This document shows, one piece after another, positions 51,900 to 63,281 of a stretch of 64,000 nucleotides of DNA. Made by a program: the position numbers and the translations under genes. This DNA is from Closterium sp. Naga37s-1 (Eukaryota; Streptophyta; Zygnematophyceae; Desmidiales; Closteriaceae): NCBI GenBank assembly GCA_947471745.1, contig CANJKZ010000267.1, forward strand, positions 1,195,001 to 1,259,000, given 5' to 3'. Within the stretch, counting starts at the first letter, position 1. Each line of letters begins with the position of its first letter. Below the pieces are notes generated by a model. That model was not told the origin of the DNA and did not search any database. It worked only from the letters and a program-made list of their open reading frames with translations.

Positions 51900-52577
51900 A
51901 ACGGGGCTGGAGTGGGTTCTCAGGGCTTTTCGGGAGGAAGATGAATGGGACTGGAGTGGGTTCTCTCTCAACCCTTTTCGGGAGGAAGATGAATGGGGGC
52001 GGCCGGACATCCCTTTGTTTGCCGGTGGAACCGCAGTGGAACGGGCTGTACCGCTTTGTAAGCGGAACCGCTGAAGCTGAACCGCAAAATCGGCGTGGCG
52101 TCCAACTGTGCCGCATGCCTCAGTTTGATATACAGGGTGGATAAGGGTAGGAATGAGGGGCAGTTTGTGTGTACTGTAGTGGATTCTGCTGCATGCTGCT
52201 TAGGAATGGGGGAGGGAAGAACTTGGTGATGCCGTTCTGATTTTGGTTTCTAGTATTTTGTTTGTAGGGAGGGGAGTACACATTTGTACCGTAGTTCAGT
52301 GACCTGTTAATTATCTTAAGGGTTCTTGCTGATTTGTCAGAGTAGCGTCATGTGTACACCGGCCCACATCTCCACTACGACTTGGCATCCGCACCGCATC
52401 CCCTTCCAAATCACCACTATCACCACAATGTTATCACAATTCCCTCACCAGGCGCCCTAACCTACCGTACCCTACCACCTCCCATGTCAATCTCCTCTAC
52501 CCCATCCTCCTCCTCCTTCCCACCGCCTCTATCACCGTGCTTTCATTCCACTCACCGTTTGCCCATACCATCCCATC
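51900..52577. other. 3' flank with two echoes of the gene end, then nothing recognised
   Basis: The bases coding GFSGLFGRK ('cttttcgggaggaag') recur at about 51927-51941 and 51976-51990 after the real stop. From about 52000 to 52577 I see no gene; it probably contains both 3' UTRs of this convergent pair. Confidence 0.65.
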
Positions 52578-55500
52578 CTATCGCCTCTCCATTTCAATCT
52601 CTTCAATATCATCATCATCCTCATCCTCCTCTCCATCACCATCACTATCAGCAGCAGCAACAGCAGCAGCCAGAGCAGCCTGTTGCTCCTCCCCATTCAT
52701 CCCCATGCCCGCCGCACCTCCCGCTCCCCCAAAGTCGTTCCACGGCAGCATCGCCTCTAGAAACACCATAAGAGGGTTCCGCCCTGCTAAATCCACCTGC
52801 TGCCCCTGCCCTGCCCCTCCCCCTGCACCCATTCCCCCTCCTCCTCCCCCTCCCATTCCCCCTCCTCCCCCTCCGCCTCCCCCGCCCCCACCAGCAGCAC
52901 CAGCGCCTGCACCAATCAAGAAGCCGAGCCCGTGGGCTCCCGGGCGGCGCTGCCGGCCGGCTTCGTCTTGTTGCATCGCCATGAGCTCCTCGGGCGGCAG
53001 AGTCGGCGTGGCGTCTGAGAAGTCGGATAGCAACAGGTGGCGGTATCTGAGATTGGCACGATTGATGGAGGGGGAACGGAGGGAGGCGTAAGAACAGAGA
53101 GCGGCATAAGGGAAAGGAGACGGGCGCAGGGGGGGGGAGAGCGACGTAGGGGGTAAGGAGCACGACGTAAGACATGAGGCCAACAAGAAGAGTGGCGGTA
53201 TCTGTGCGGCAGAGCACATGCAGCCAACAAACAAGAAGTGACGCTTGAGATGAAAACAATGGGTACCAAGCCATCAATGCCCAGCCCTTAATCCCTGAGA
53301 TTCAAACCCGGAATTAGGACTCACGCGTTCGCTCCTGACGGAAACGACACCTCCCGGACGCACTTCCAGCTCTCCATCTCCCCATCCCCTCTGCCCTCCC
53401 TCCTCTCCCTCTCCACCGTTGCCACCACCTCCCCTGCCACGCGCTTCAGCAGCGTTTGAATGCCCTCCCCCCGCCACAGCACGGCACTGCGCTCCACGTA
53501 CAGCCGCACCAGATGCTCCAATGACGCGCTGCCAGGTGTCGTCCTCGCGAACAGCGGGTGCTTCAGGATGGACGTCCAGGATGCGTCGGTCTTGATCGGA
53601 GCCTTCTCTACCAGCCCCTTCAGCAGGTAGCTGGTGGGGAGGGGGGGAGGGAGGAGGGGAGGGCAGAGGTGTGGAATTCAGAGGAAGATGAGAATGGACG
53701 TCCAGGATGCGTCGGTCTTGATCGGAGCCTTCTCTACCAGCCCCTTCAGCACGTAGCTGTGGGGAGGGGGGGAGGGGAGGAAGGGAGGAGGGGAGGGCAG
53801 AGGTGTGGAATTCAGAGGAAGATGAGAATGGACGTCCAGGATGCGTCGGTCTTGATCGGAGCCTTCTGTACCAGCCCCTTGAGGACGTATCTGGTGGGAG
53901 GAGGGAGGAAGGGAGGAGGGGGGGATGGGAGGATGAGAAGAAGGGCGGAGGGGAGGAGGGGAGGGGGGAAAGAAGGGAAGGGGGAAAGAAGGGAAGGGGG
54001 AAGGAGGGGATGAGGGAAAGAGGGGAGGAGGGAAAGAGGGGAGGAGGGAAGAAGGGGAGGAGGGGAGGAGGGGAGGAAAGGGGAGCGGTCGTGGAGGTGA
54101 GCACGAAGCTGAAAAGCTGTCCCACACCACCACGAGAGCGGTGGGTCGTGTTTTTAGTCGACTCAAAACACGACTCTTTTGAGTCAGCTCAAAACACGAC
54201 TCATTACAGGAGGGGAGGAAAGGGGAGAAGTCGTGGAGGTGAACGTGAAGCTGGAAAGCTGTCCCACACCACCACGAGAGCGGTGAGCAATAAACAGGGG
54301 GTGAAAGCGGGCTCTCTCAGACACCATGCAGACTACCTGTCAATCAGCAAATCGGGCTGCCCTGCACTGCACTGCACTGCAACCCCTAAGGATTCAGAGA
54401 ATGGCGGGAGACTGAGGCACGAAACGTACGGGTGCAGGAAGAGAGCATCGCGCAGGACAGAGAATAAAAAAGCTCCGATGCGAGGTTTTAACCTCTTCAC
54501 TTGATTATAAAGGTGATGAAAGGAGACGTACGGGTGCAGGAAGAGAGCATCTCGCAGGAGAGACGCGGCGTCAGGAGCAGCAGCAGCAGCAGCGGCGGCG
54601 GCAGCACGATTCCTTCCAACTGGCGCCACGCGATTGGTTGCCTCCCCACTCCCCTCCCCCCCTTCTCCATCCCCCTCGGCCTCCCCCAGCCTCGCCTGGG
54701 CCAGTGCGAAGCAGAAGTTTGGCAGCACAGCCAGTGACGTGTCGCCGCCCCATTGGTCCACAAAATCGTGCAGCCAGGTGAACTGGCGCGCTCTGAGGGC
54801 GTAGAAGTCAATGCACTGAAGGGTAAAAAGACGGAGGCAAGGGAAGGGTAAGAGGGGGTAGGGGTGGGGTTGGGCAGTGGGGCGGACGACGGAACGGAAT
54901 GAAGGAACATAGGGAAGAAAGCAAACTGAAAACGTGCAGCCAGAGGAACAGACGCGTCCTAAGGGCATAGAAGTCAATGCACTGAAGGGTGGGCGAGGGT
55001 GGGGTTGGGGGTGGGGGTGAGGGTGAGGGTGGGAATAGAGAGTGGGTTGAGGAGGAACCAAGGAGTATGGAAAAGGAAGAGTAGGAACATCGTGCAGCCA
55101 GGTGAATTAGCACGCATTGACTGCATAGAAGTCGATGCACTGATGGTATGGGTGAGTTGAAGGGGTGGGGGGGAACGGGAAAGGGGGATGCGGGGATGAG
55201 GGATACGGGAGGCAGGTAGAGGAGGTGAACTGGCGCGCTCTGAGGGCGTAGAAGTCTATGCACTGATGGGTGGGGGTGGGGGGAGGGTGTGGTGGGGAAG
55301 GAGGAAACAAGGTCCATTTGCTGCAGACACTTGGCTTCGCCCCGCCCTGCCTGCCAGGCGACGCAGGGTGACGGGAGAGCAGCAGGCGGGCAGAAACCTC
55401 AAAGGCAATATGTGCGGTGGCAGCCCCTGCCCCTGCATCGCTCAGAACTATGGGCGCTCATCTAAAGTGCGCCTAGAGGGTCGGTGTCCGGGTCGAGGGA

Positions 55501-58500
55501 GAGCAGCAGGCGACAGAGCTCAAAGGCAGCGCGATGGCAGCCCCCCCCTGCGACCCCTCTAGGGCAGGCAGACAGGCAGCACCGAGCAGAGACGAAGGCC
55601 AGCAACACCCAGTCAGCCACACCCACCTGGAGAGCACCGAGGGGGTCGGTGTCAGGGTCGAGAGAGAGCAGCAGACGGCAGAGCTCAAAGGCAGCGCGGT
55701 GGCTGTGCGTGCAACCCACCCACGTGGTGCAGACCGTAGGGCGGAAGGCAGGGGCCACCCTGTAGGCAACGCACTACCCTCCAGGTGGGCAGCACCCACC
55801 TGTAGGGCGCCAAGAGGGTCGGAGTCCGGGTCGAGGGAGAGCAGCAGACGGCAGAGCTCAAAGGCAGCGCGGTGGCATCCCCTGCGACCCACGTGGTGCA
55901 TGTGACGAAAGAGAGCATCGAAGAGAGCTCGGTTGGGCTCGTGGGAGAACTCCAGGCTGGCTAGGGGAGAGAAGGAGGGAGGGGAGAGAAGGAGCAAAGG
56001 GAACGGAAGGGAAGGGAAGGAGAGGAAAGAAAGGGCAAACAAATGAAATGAGAATGGCAGCCTCTGCAGCCCCTCTAGCCCCTGCGACCCACATGGTGCA
56101 TGTGACGAAAGAGAGCATCGAATAGAGCTCGATTGGGCTCGTGTGAAAACTCCAGGCTGGTAGGAAAGGGGGGGAAGAGACAGGCAAACAGTGCTTTAGG
56201 ACATGATTGTGGGAGAGGGTGAAAGGCGTAGAAACGAGACGAGAGCATGACGGAAGAGAGCATCGAAGAGCGCTCTGTTGGGCCCGTGAGCGAATTCCAA
56301 ACTGGTAGGGGGAGGGGAAGGGAAGAAGGGGAAGGATACAGGCAAATGATGCTTTAGATTTAGGAAGGGTTTAAGACATGAGGATGCCTGCCTGCCCCTG
56401 TAGCCCCTGCGACCCACGTGGTGCATGTGGCAGAAGAGAGCGTCTAGGAACGCCCTGTTGGAGTCGTGTGAGAACTCCAAACTGATGGTAGAGGGAGGGG
56501 AGTGGGGGGAGTGGAGTGGAGGGGGAGGCACAGGGATGGGACAAGAACATGCAGCCCCTGCGACCCACATGGTGCATGTGGCAGAAGAGAGCGTCTAAGA
56601 ACGCCCTGCTGGGCTCATATGATCTTCCTTTGGCATTCATCGCTCAAGCATGAATGTATATGCATGCACACACTGACGCACCAGCAAGTCCCCAGCGAGG
56701 GGTTGAGGCAGGGATGCCACGCTGCCTCCAGTAGGAAGAGCGGCAACGAGCACTCAAGCATGCACATACACCATTGAAGATCAGAGCAGCCATGCACACA
56801 CACAGTCATGCACACTCACCGACAAGTCCCCAGCAAGGGGTTGAAGCAGGGATGCCACGCCGCCTCCAGCAGGAAGAGCGGCAATGAGAGCACAAGCAGG
56901 CACAGTCACACACATTCACCCTCAAAGAGCCTGCACAGGACACTCACCGGCATGTGCCCAGCGAGGGGTTGAAGCAGGGATGCCACGCTGCCTCCAGCAG
57001 GAAGAGCGGCAATGAGAGCACAAGCAGGCACAGTCACACACATTCACCCTCAAAGAGCCTGCACAGGACACTCACCGGCATGTGCCCAGCGAGGGGTTGA
57101 AGCAGGGATGCCACGCCGCCTCCAGCAGGAAGAGCGGCAATCAGCCCTCAACCACGCACACACGCACACACACACACACACATACATACACACACACACG
57201 CACACACACACACACACACAGACATACACACACACACACACACATACGCATGCGCGCGCGCGCACACACACACGCACATACACACACACACACATGCATG
57301 CACCCTTATCGATGCTCACCGGCATGTGCCCAGTGAGGGGTTGAACCAGGGATGCCACGCTGCCTCCAGCAGAAAAAGCGCTCTCTCCAAGAGGTCTGCT
57401 GATGTCTGCACCTCGCCCACCTGCCACGAGGAAGAGCAAGGGGCGTTGGGAAAGAGAGGCGTGTGAGAAAGGCACATGACAAGGGATATGTTTTTGAGAA
57501 TGGGCACAGGAGGAGGAGGCAGATGGGCAAGCACTAGGCTCGAGGCATGTGGCACAAGCTGGTTTCTGCATGAAGAGATCTCGCTCCAAGAGGTCTGCTG
57601 ACGTCTGCACCTCGCCCACCTGACACGAGGACGAGCAAGGGGCGTTGGGAAAGAGAGGCGTGTGAGAGAGAATGGTTACGGGTATACGAGAACGGGTTGG
57701 GTTGGCATGGCATACAGGCATGGGGTACAGGTATAGGTACAGGTCAAGATCCAACCAATCACCTGCGACCCACGTGGAGCTGAATTTTGAGGCGCCTCAA
57801 AAGTGGCTACAGAGAGCCATCTAGTTAACATCCCACAGAGGTAGAAACACTTTGCTCCTTTCCTTGCTGCACTGCATGCACAATTCTCCTGCCCACCTGC
57901 TTGTAGACCTCAGAGAGCGCCAGCCGGCACCGCCTCCACGTGGTAGGGGTGGTGCGGCACACAACAAACAGAGAGCCATCCAGAAAATGATAGCATATCA
58001 TATCACGGGTATGCTGCTCCTACGCCAACCTCCCACCTACTCGTACACTTCAGAGAGTGCCACGCCAGCAGCCCTTGTACGTGGTAGGGGTGGTGCGCCA
58101 CAAACAGCGCCAATTTTTTAGGCGCCTCAAAAAAAGTGGTGCGCCACAAACAGCGCCAGCTGGTAGGGGTCGTGGGACACCACCGTCTGCTCAAACAGGT
58201 GCTGCTTGCCGCTTGCTACCTCCAGGCTCCAGTCCCACACAGCCTCTTGAAGAGAGTCCGTTCCTCGATCCTACGAACAACCAACCCCACACATGAGTCA
58301 TGCCTGCCATACAAGTATCACCCCACCTGTTTGTACACTTCAGAGAGTGCCAATAACCCCTCCACGTGGTAGGGGTGGTGAGCAACAAACAGCCCCAGCT
58401 GGTTGGGGTCGTGAGAGGCCACGGTCTGCTCAAACAGGTGCTGCGCCGCCCGGTAGGTGGCCGACCGCACGTAGCGAAACACACGCACGGGGAGCGCCGG

Positions 58501-60423
58501 GAACGCCGCAATTGCCCCACCCACTCCCCCGGCAGCACCCCCAGCACCACCACTAGTAGCACTGGCAGAAGAGGTACCACGGTCACCTCACCTGCTTGTA
58601 AACCTCTGAAAGAGACAGCAGGGCCTCCACGTGGTAAGGATGGTGCGCCACAAAGAGCCCCAGCTGGTTGGGGTCGTGTGACGCCACGGTCTGCTCAAAC
58701 AGGTGCTGCGCCGCCCGGTAGGTGGCCGACCGCACGTAGCGAAACACACGCACGGGGAGCGCCGGGAACGCACACGCTCCATCCACACCCCCAGCACCAT
58801 CACCAGCAGCAGCACCAGCGGCAGCGGCAGCAGCGCCAGTGCCCTTGCTCTCGCGCACAAACTCCATAGTGAGCCCTTTCTCCGCCACTGCTCCCGGCGG
58901 CCAGTGCTCCCTCTCCTGCACCAGCAACGCCCGCCTCCCCACACTCCCTCCCCCTCCCCCTCCCCCTCCCCCTCCACGCCTCCCCCGCACACCTCCCCTC
59001 ATCCCTCCACCCCCACCTCCTCCCATTCCTCCTCCTGCTCCTCCTTCTCCGCCCCCTGCTTGCCTCTCCACCTGGCGGATGACCTTGGAGCCGAAAATGC
59101 GCTTCAGCTCGTCGTCTGCTCGCAGGAACCGGGTCTCCACGGCTAGAAGCGGCCGCGCTGACGTTACGGGACCCCCGGCTGCTGTTCCTGCTGCTGCTGC
59201 TGACGTCACAGGACCCGCTTCTGCTGATGACGTCACAGCACTCCCTGCTGCTGTTGCTGCCGCTTGCCCTCCTCCTCCTCGCCCCTCGATTGAAGCTAAA
59301 GCGCGCTCTAATTCAGTGTCGTCCCCTCCCCCTCCACCCCCTCGATCCAAGATCTTTTCCTTCTTCCCTCCCACTCCAGCATCCTCTCCTCCCCCTCCCG
59401 TTCCCGCCTTCTTCTTCCCCTTCCCTTTCTTTTTCTTCTTTCCACTCTTCCGTTGCCTCTCCATCCGTCTACGCTCCTCCTCCTCCTCCGCCTCCTCCTC
59501 CCCTTCCCCCTCCTCTTCCTCCGCATCCTCCCTTTTTCCTTCACCCTCCTCCTTCTGCCCCTTCGCATCCCTGCTCTCACCGCCACCTGCACTGTTCCCT
59601 TTTTCCTCCTCTTCCTCCTCCTCCTCCTCGCCTACCTCCGTCTCTCCCTCGCCCTGCCAGCAAGGAAAACGAAGGAAGTGAACCAAACACGGGACCCTGG
59701 AGCAAATGAACAAGGGAAGCAGCTTGGGGGTGGCCTATCTCGTGCTTTACTCTAATGACACACGAGACGACTTTGGAGTATCGCTTGAGAGAATCACAAG
59801 AGGTGTCAAAACTTAGAGTGATAAGCAGAGGAAGCAGGTTAAGCGTTGCTTATCTCGTGTTGTGCTCCTGCGTTGCTACAATGATGAACGAGATTGGAGA
59901 GGCAGAGGACAAGGGAGGTTTCTACACACAACGTGCACCACACGCAAGCTGTCGCACAAGCTGTCGCACGAGCTGTCGCACAAGCTGTCGCACGAGCTGT
60001 CGCACGAGCTGTCGCACAAGCTGTCGCACGAGCTGTCGCACGAGCTGTCGCACAAGCTGTCGCACAAGCCGTCGCACGAGCTGTCGCACAAGCCGTCGCA
60101 CAAGCCGCAGTTGCGACCCAGCACGAAGCACGTACATCCATGTCAAGAAGGTCGAACGCATTCCGCGCAGCCTCTATCAGCTTCGAATCACTCTCCTCCT
60201 CATCCTCTTCATCCTCCACCTCCTCATCCTCCTCCTCGCCTCCCTCTCTCCTCCCTTTCTCCGCTCTCTGACCTCCCCCTTCCGCGGCCTCCCCTCTCTG
60301 CCCTCCTCCCTCCGCGGCCTCCGCGCGCTCCCCCTCACCAGCGGGGGAAGCCGCCTTCAGCTTCAAGCTTTCCGCCTCGCGCTGCTGCTGCTCCAGTAAA
60401 CGACGAACCATGCGAGTCGACAT
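52578..60423 (-). CDS. TCF25: TCF25/NULP1 (Rqc1-like ribosome quality control factor)
   Basis: Seven minus-strand exons chain in phase: 60423-60136, 59653-58592, 57420-57320, 55956-55800, 54815-54532, 53630-53325 and 53046-52578, giving 888 residues (human TCF25 676). Landmarks shared with TCF25 are MVRRLLEQQQREAE, DDELKRIFGSKV, a Lys-rich block, FVAHHPYHVEALLSLSEVYK, LLERALFLLEAAWHP, NRALFDALFRHMHHVGRRGC, LCRLLLSLDPDSDPLGAL, IDFYALRARQFTWL, LPNFCFALA, EHLVRLYVERSAVLW and NPLMVFLEAMLPW. In animals TCF25, like yeast Rqc1, acts with the Listerin ligase on stalled 60S ribosomes; older work describes nuclear repression. Extra length comes from Glu/Lys and Gly/Ala insertions. The last exon ends in an acidic tail, as in the human protein. 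All introns hold edge echoes. Confidence 0.92.
53047..53324. other. TCF25 last intron
   Basis: It contains one echo of the exon 7 acceptor ('gtggcggtatctg', about 53192-53205). No gene is seen. Confidence 0.6.
53631..53900 (-). repeat. Two acceptor-side echoes of TCF25 exon 6
   Basis: Copies at about 53695-53760 and 53830-53895 read YVLKGLVEKAPIKTDASWTS. They are cut off where the working exon continues to LKHPLFARTTP. The unit is about 135 bp. Confidence 0.9.
53901..54531. repeat. TCF25 intron 5: purine-rich tract, palindromes and a donor-side echo
   Basis: A GGGAGGA-rich tract fills 53900-54080. A 46-bp segment ('agctgtcccacaccaccacgagagcggt') is repeated near 54113 and 54257, with two TCGA-type palindromes (54147-54172 and 54176-54195) between. 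One donor-side echo of exon 5 ('cgtacgggtgcaggaagagagcatc') lies at 54425-54460. Confidence 0.82.
54147..54195. repeat. Two adjacent palindromes, TCGA core and variant
   Basis: CGTGTTTTTAG-TCGA-CTCAAAACACG (54147-54172, one mismatched pair) is followed by CTTTTGAGTCAGCTCAAAAC (54176-54195). They lie between direct repeats of the intron. Confidence 0.88.
54816..55799 (-). repeat. Acceptor-side echoes of TCF25 exon 5 and donor-side echoes of exon 4
   Basis: Three copies of the exon 5 start (CIDFYALRAR after a CAG) lie near 54945-54990, 55090-55145 and 55215-55265. Two copies of the exon 4 end (AAFELCRLLLSLDPDTDPLGAL then GTGGGT) lie near 55465-55535 and 55625-55705. The two types are again on the sides expected from the working exons. 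Confidence 0.88.
55957..57319 (-). repeat. Acceptor-side echoes of TCF25 exon 4 and donor-side echoes of exon 3
   Basis: Four copies of the exon 4 start (LEFSHEPNRALFDALFRHM and variants) lie at about 56080-56160, 56245-56305, 56405-56490 and 56560-56625. Four copies of the exon 3 end (LLEAAWHPCLNPSLGTC) lie at about 56685-56740, 56820-56880, 56950-57010 and 57085-57145. Several are longer 120-130-bp tandem units. A CA microsatellite occupies 57165-57295. Confidence 0.88.
57165..57295. repeat. CA/TG microsatellite
   Basis: Mostly CA dinucleotides with CATA and CGCG interruptions, within TCF25 intron 3. Confidence 0.95.
57785..57802. repeat. 18-bp perfect palindrome, GCGC core
   Basis: TTTTGAG-GCGC-CTCAAAA in TCF25 intron 2, between an exon 3 echo and exon 2 echoes. 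Confidence 0.9.
58114..58135. repeat. Near-perfect palindrome, GCGC core
   Basis: TTTTTTAG-GCGC-CTCAAAAAA, one mismatched pair, sits between two direct copies of 'tggtgcgccacaaacagcgcca'. Confidence 0.88.
59940..60110. repeat. 12-bp tandem array in TCF25 intron 1 near the donor
   Basis: About 14 units of CTGTCGCACRAG start roughly 25 bases inside the intron after the GTACGT donor at 60135. Frames with repeated Thr/Ala/Cys or Leu/Val/Arg across it are artefacts. Confidence 0.93.
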
Positions 60424-61505
60424 GGCTACAGTAAGCCCACGAAAGGACGTGTTTGGAAAAATTGGAATGCGGCTTCCACGAAACGACGAGCAGATCGAGT
60501 GTGTTTGACTACTAGCCGCTGCAGGGTCTCTGGTTATAGCGTGGATTGCGGCCGACCGTTCGATTGCCTGTTAGATCGGGGAGGCGGCAAGCTGCTGTGC
60601 CTACGGCGCAAAGCGTGAACGCACCTGTCAGGCACGCGGAACCACAGGGCTCACGTTGCAGCAAGGAACACAAGCAGCAATCTCTGACAGGACTTGATTC
60701 GATAAGAGAACGTTCGGCACTAAAACTCTCCTCAAATCAATGAAAAGGCTACTAAATACAACGACTCTTCAGTTACATGCAAAACTCATTTAAGGTACCT
60801 TTGTTTTTTTTTTCAGCAACTTTGCAGTAAGTGTAATTGATGAAAGGGCCTATATTAACTTTATGACGCGTTCTCCCGGCTCCGTAACAGGGACCCTTCG
60901 CGACGTGACAGCGCAACGAAGCTTGCGAATGTAACGGGCGCATCTCACAAGTTCAGTGTTGGTCCCCAGCTCGGGGGTTTGGCCGAGCTGGCAGTCCCAG
61001 GCTCACCCGTCCCGAACCAGGCAGGCGCCCAGGGAGGGCGGGTGAGTGCCAGCCAGCCTCGGCTCGGCCTCACGTGTCCTGAACAATATATACAGGGCGG
61101 GGGGGTAGTTCAGCGCACGCGAGCGGAGCATTTTTGGACGGGGAACTGCGCGGGTGGACGGTACCAGCACCAGGGCTGACGTTTCAAATCTTAGGCTACC
61201 CAAATTATTTTTTTCCCTTTTTACTATGAAGGCAGTTCGGCCAGAAAATGGGCAGTCTGATTGCTCAGTCACCAGATGTTGCATTATCTGATCGTTCAGG
61301 GTCGGCAGATCGGCATCAGACAACGGCCCCATCCAACACCGCTGCCCATCTCGGAGACATTCTGGTGAGGGTTGTCGCATTCCACCCAAGTGTCGATGTG
61401 ACTCAGCCATTTGAGTGTACGTGCCAGGAGATTATGTTTCTTGTACAGTACGCTGAGAGTATTGAGTCAGTGGCTTGCGCTAGCGAGTGTTGCAACTGAG
61501 GTGTA
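60424..61505. other. TCF25 upstream region, no gene seen
   Basis: It must contain the TCF25 promoter. I looked for coding homology and tRNA-like folds by eye and recognised none. There are no exon 1 echoes. Confidence 0.45.
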
Positions 61506-62973
61506 TGTCAGAATATTATGCTCTAGCCTGTAGTGGGGTGCTCTATAGCGAGTACAACTCTTCTAGGGTTTTGCTATTTGTATCCCCATTCTTGCTAGTG
61601 CAATCCTCTTCTTTCTTCTAAACTTTAACATGCTATCAGAGCAGGTCGATCCCCTTGGATCGATCCTGTGGGTGGGCTCACCACCTTGTTGCTTCCGCTG
61701 CAACTGCTACTGCTACTCTCTGTGCCGCACGCCCCGTGGCGTGCGGCAGTTTTTCTTCCCGCCGTGCGCCCCGAGGCGCGCGGCGGTTTTCTGCCCGCCG
61801 TGCGCCCCGAGGCGCGCGACGGGTTTCTGCCCCGTCACTCGCCGCGTCGCCCCCGGGAGGCGCTGCGACGGGCGACGGGGACCCGTCGCGCCGCCCAGGG
61901 GAGCCGCGCGCGGCCCCTGCTGCCCCGTCGCGCGGCCCTGCTGCCCCGTCGCGCTGCCCAGGGGAGCCGCGCGCGGCCCCTGCTGCCCCGTCGCGCGGCC
62001 CTGCTGCCCCGTCGCGCTGCCCAGGGGAGCCGTGCGCGGCCCCTGCTGCCCCGTCCCGGACCTGCCCCGGCCCCGACCTGCCCCGGCCCAACTCCCGTCG
62101 CCCGTCGCGGCGCCCTGGGGGGGGCCGCAAGCGGCCCCCCCCAGGGTCGCCTCGACAGGCGACGGGAGGGGAGTCTACAGGGGGCCGCGCGTTGCCCCCC
62201 CCCCCCTACCTCCCTACCCTGTTTTTAGGGTTTGGGGGGTGGCGGTTGGGGGGTGGCGGTTGGGGGGTGGCGGGTGTGTGGCGTCGCCTGCTCCTCCTCC
62301 TCCTTCGTCTCCCACTGCTGCAGCTATCGCTGAGGGGGGTGGATGTGTGGGAGTGTACGGAGTGGTGCTAGGGGGGTGGAGTGTGAGTAGAGCTAGGGTT
62401 TGAACAGGGGGTGTGTGAAATGGGGGTGGGACAGTTGGGGGAGGTTGAATGGAGGCGGTCGTCGTGTCGTCAGCAGCAGCAGCAGTCCGGAGGCTACAAT
62501 CTCCGGTAGTCGCCAGTCGCCCGTGGGTCCGTTGCTCGTCTGCCGCTACTTTTAGCCGCGGGGCCAGTTACCCCAGTAGTCCGGAGCGCTGTTCCGGTAG
62601 CCACTGAGCCAGCAGCTCGTCTGTGTGTCTGCAGCGTCAGCAGTCGCCTCCCATCTTCTCTCCCCCACAGTCTCTCCTCCTCCTCACTTGCCCTCTGTGA
62701 TAGCCTCTAGCTTTGCTTATATTTGTTAACTATAAAACTGCTACCTCTTGTACTTGTGCTCAGAATGTGTGGTGACATTGTGATCCACCCTGAGCTTGTT
62801 TTCTTTTGCTTGCTCTGCTGATTACACCCCACTTTGGCTATGGGGGTGTGTCAGAATATTATGCTCTAGCCTGTAGTGGGGTGCTCTATAGCGAGTACAA
62901 CTCTTCTAGGGTTTTGCTATTTGTATCCCCATTCTTGCTAGTGCAATCCTCTTCTTTCTTCTAAACTTTAACA
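61506..62973 (+). mobile_element. Small non-autonomous Copia-derived LTR element
   Basis: Two 125-bp LTRs (61506-61630 and 62849-62973) look identical, and a 5-bp target duplication GTGTA flanks the element. A TGCTATCAGAGC primer site follows the left LTR, and ATGGGGGTG precedes the right. The interior (about 1.2 kb) is very GC-rich, with repeats such as GCCCCGAGGCGCGCGG, and has no recognisable gag or pol. Its last 150 bases (tgatccaccctgagcttg, then ccccactttggctatggggg) match the 3' end of the Copia element at 49450-49540, so it is a deletion derivative of that group. It is structurally whole and very young. Confidence 0.92.
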
Positions 62974-62978
62974 GTGTA

Positions 62979-63281
62979 ATGCTGGCAAAATGCAAGGTGG
63001 CATGACCTGTCGTGGTTTTGCAAGTAGGGCGGGCTGACAGGGAGCTGAGCTGGCAGCAGGCAGGAAATGTTACTCGGTCGGTGCGCGAGATTCGGGTAGC
63101 AGAAGTTTGCATACCTTGGGTGCACCAATCTCAGCCCACTGCATTGATTCATTTTATATATTTCACACGTTTTGGCGCGGTGAAGAGACGCACGATCTCG
63201 ATCAACCCAAAGTGCGATACTTCACATGTGGCGAGATTGTTTTTTTGCACCGATTCGCTGTGCGATTCGTCGACTTGTTGT
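62979..63281. other. Short gap, nothing recognised
   Basis: About 300 bases between two elements; no coding or repeat signal that I can name. Confidence 0.4.

Larger units (their letters stand above)
57421..58591 (-). repeat. TCF25 intron 2: donor-side echoes of exon 2, acceptor-side echo of exon 3, two palindromes
   Basis: A long donor-side echo of exon 2 (FPALPVRVFRYV through SEVYKQ) lies at 58318-58524. Shorter copies of the LSEVYKQ region lie near 58135-58200, 58020-58110 and 57890-57960. One acceptor-side echo of exon 3 (SADLLER) is at 57570-57625. GCGC-core palindromes lie at 57785-57802 and about 58114-58135. Confidence 0.88.

Noticed and set aside
52537-53091. Plus-strand Pro-rich frame
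   Set aside because: Antisense of the Gly-rich last exon of TCF25.
61655-62403. GC-rich Pro/Arg/Ala frames of about 150-260 residues
   Set aside because: They lie wholly inside the small LTR element and come from its repeated GC-rich interior; no conserved motif.
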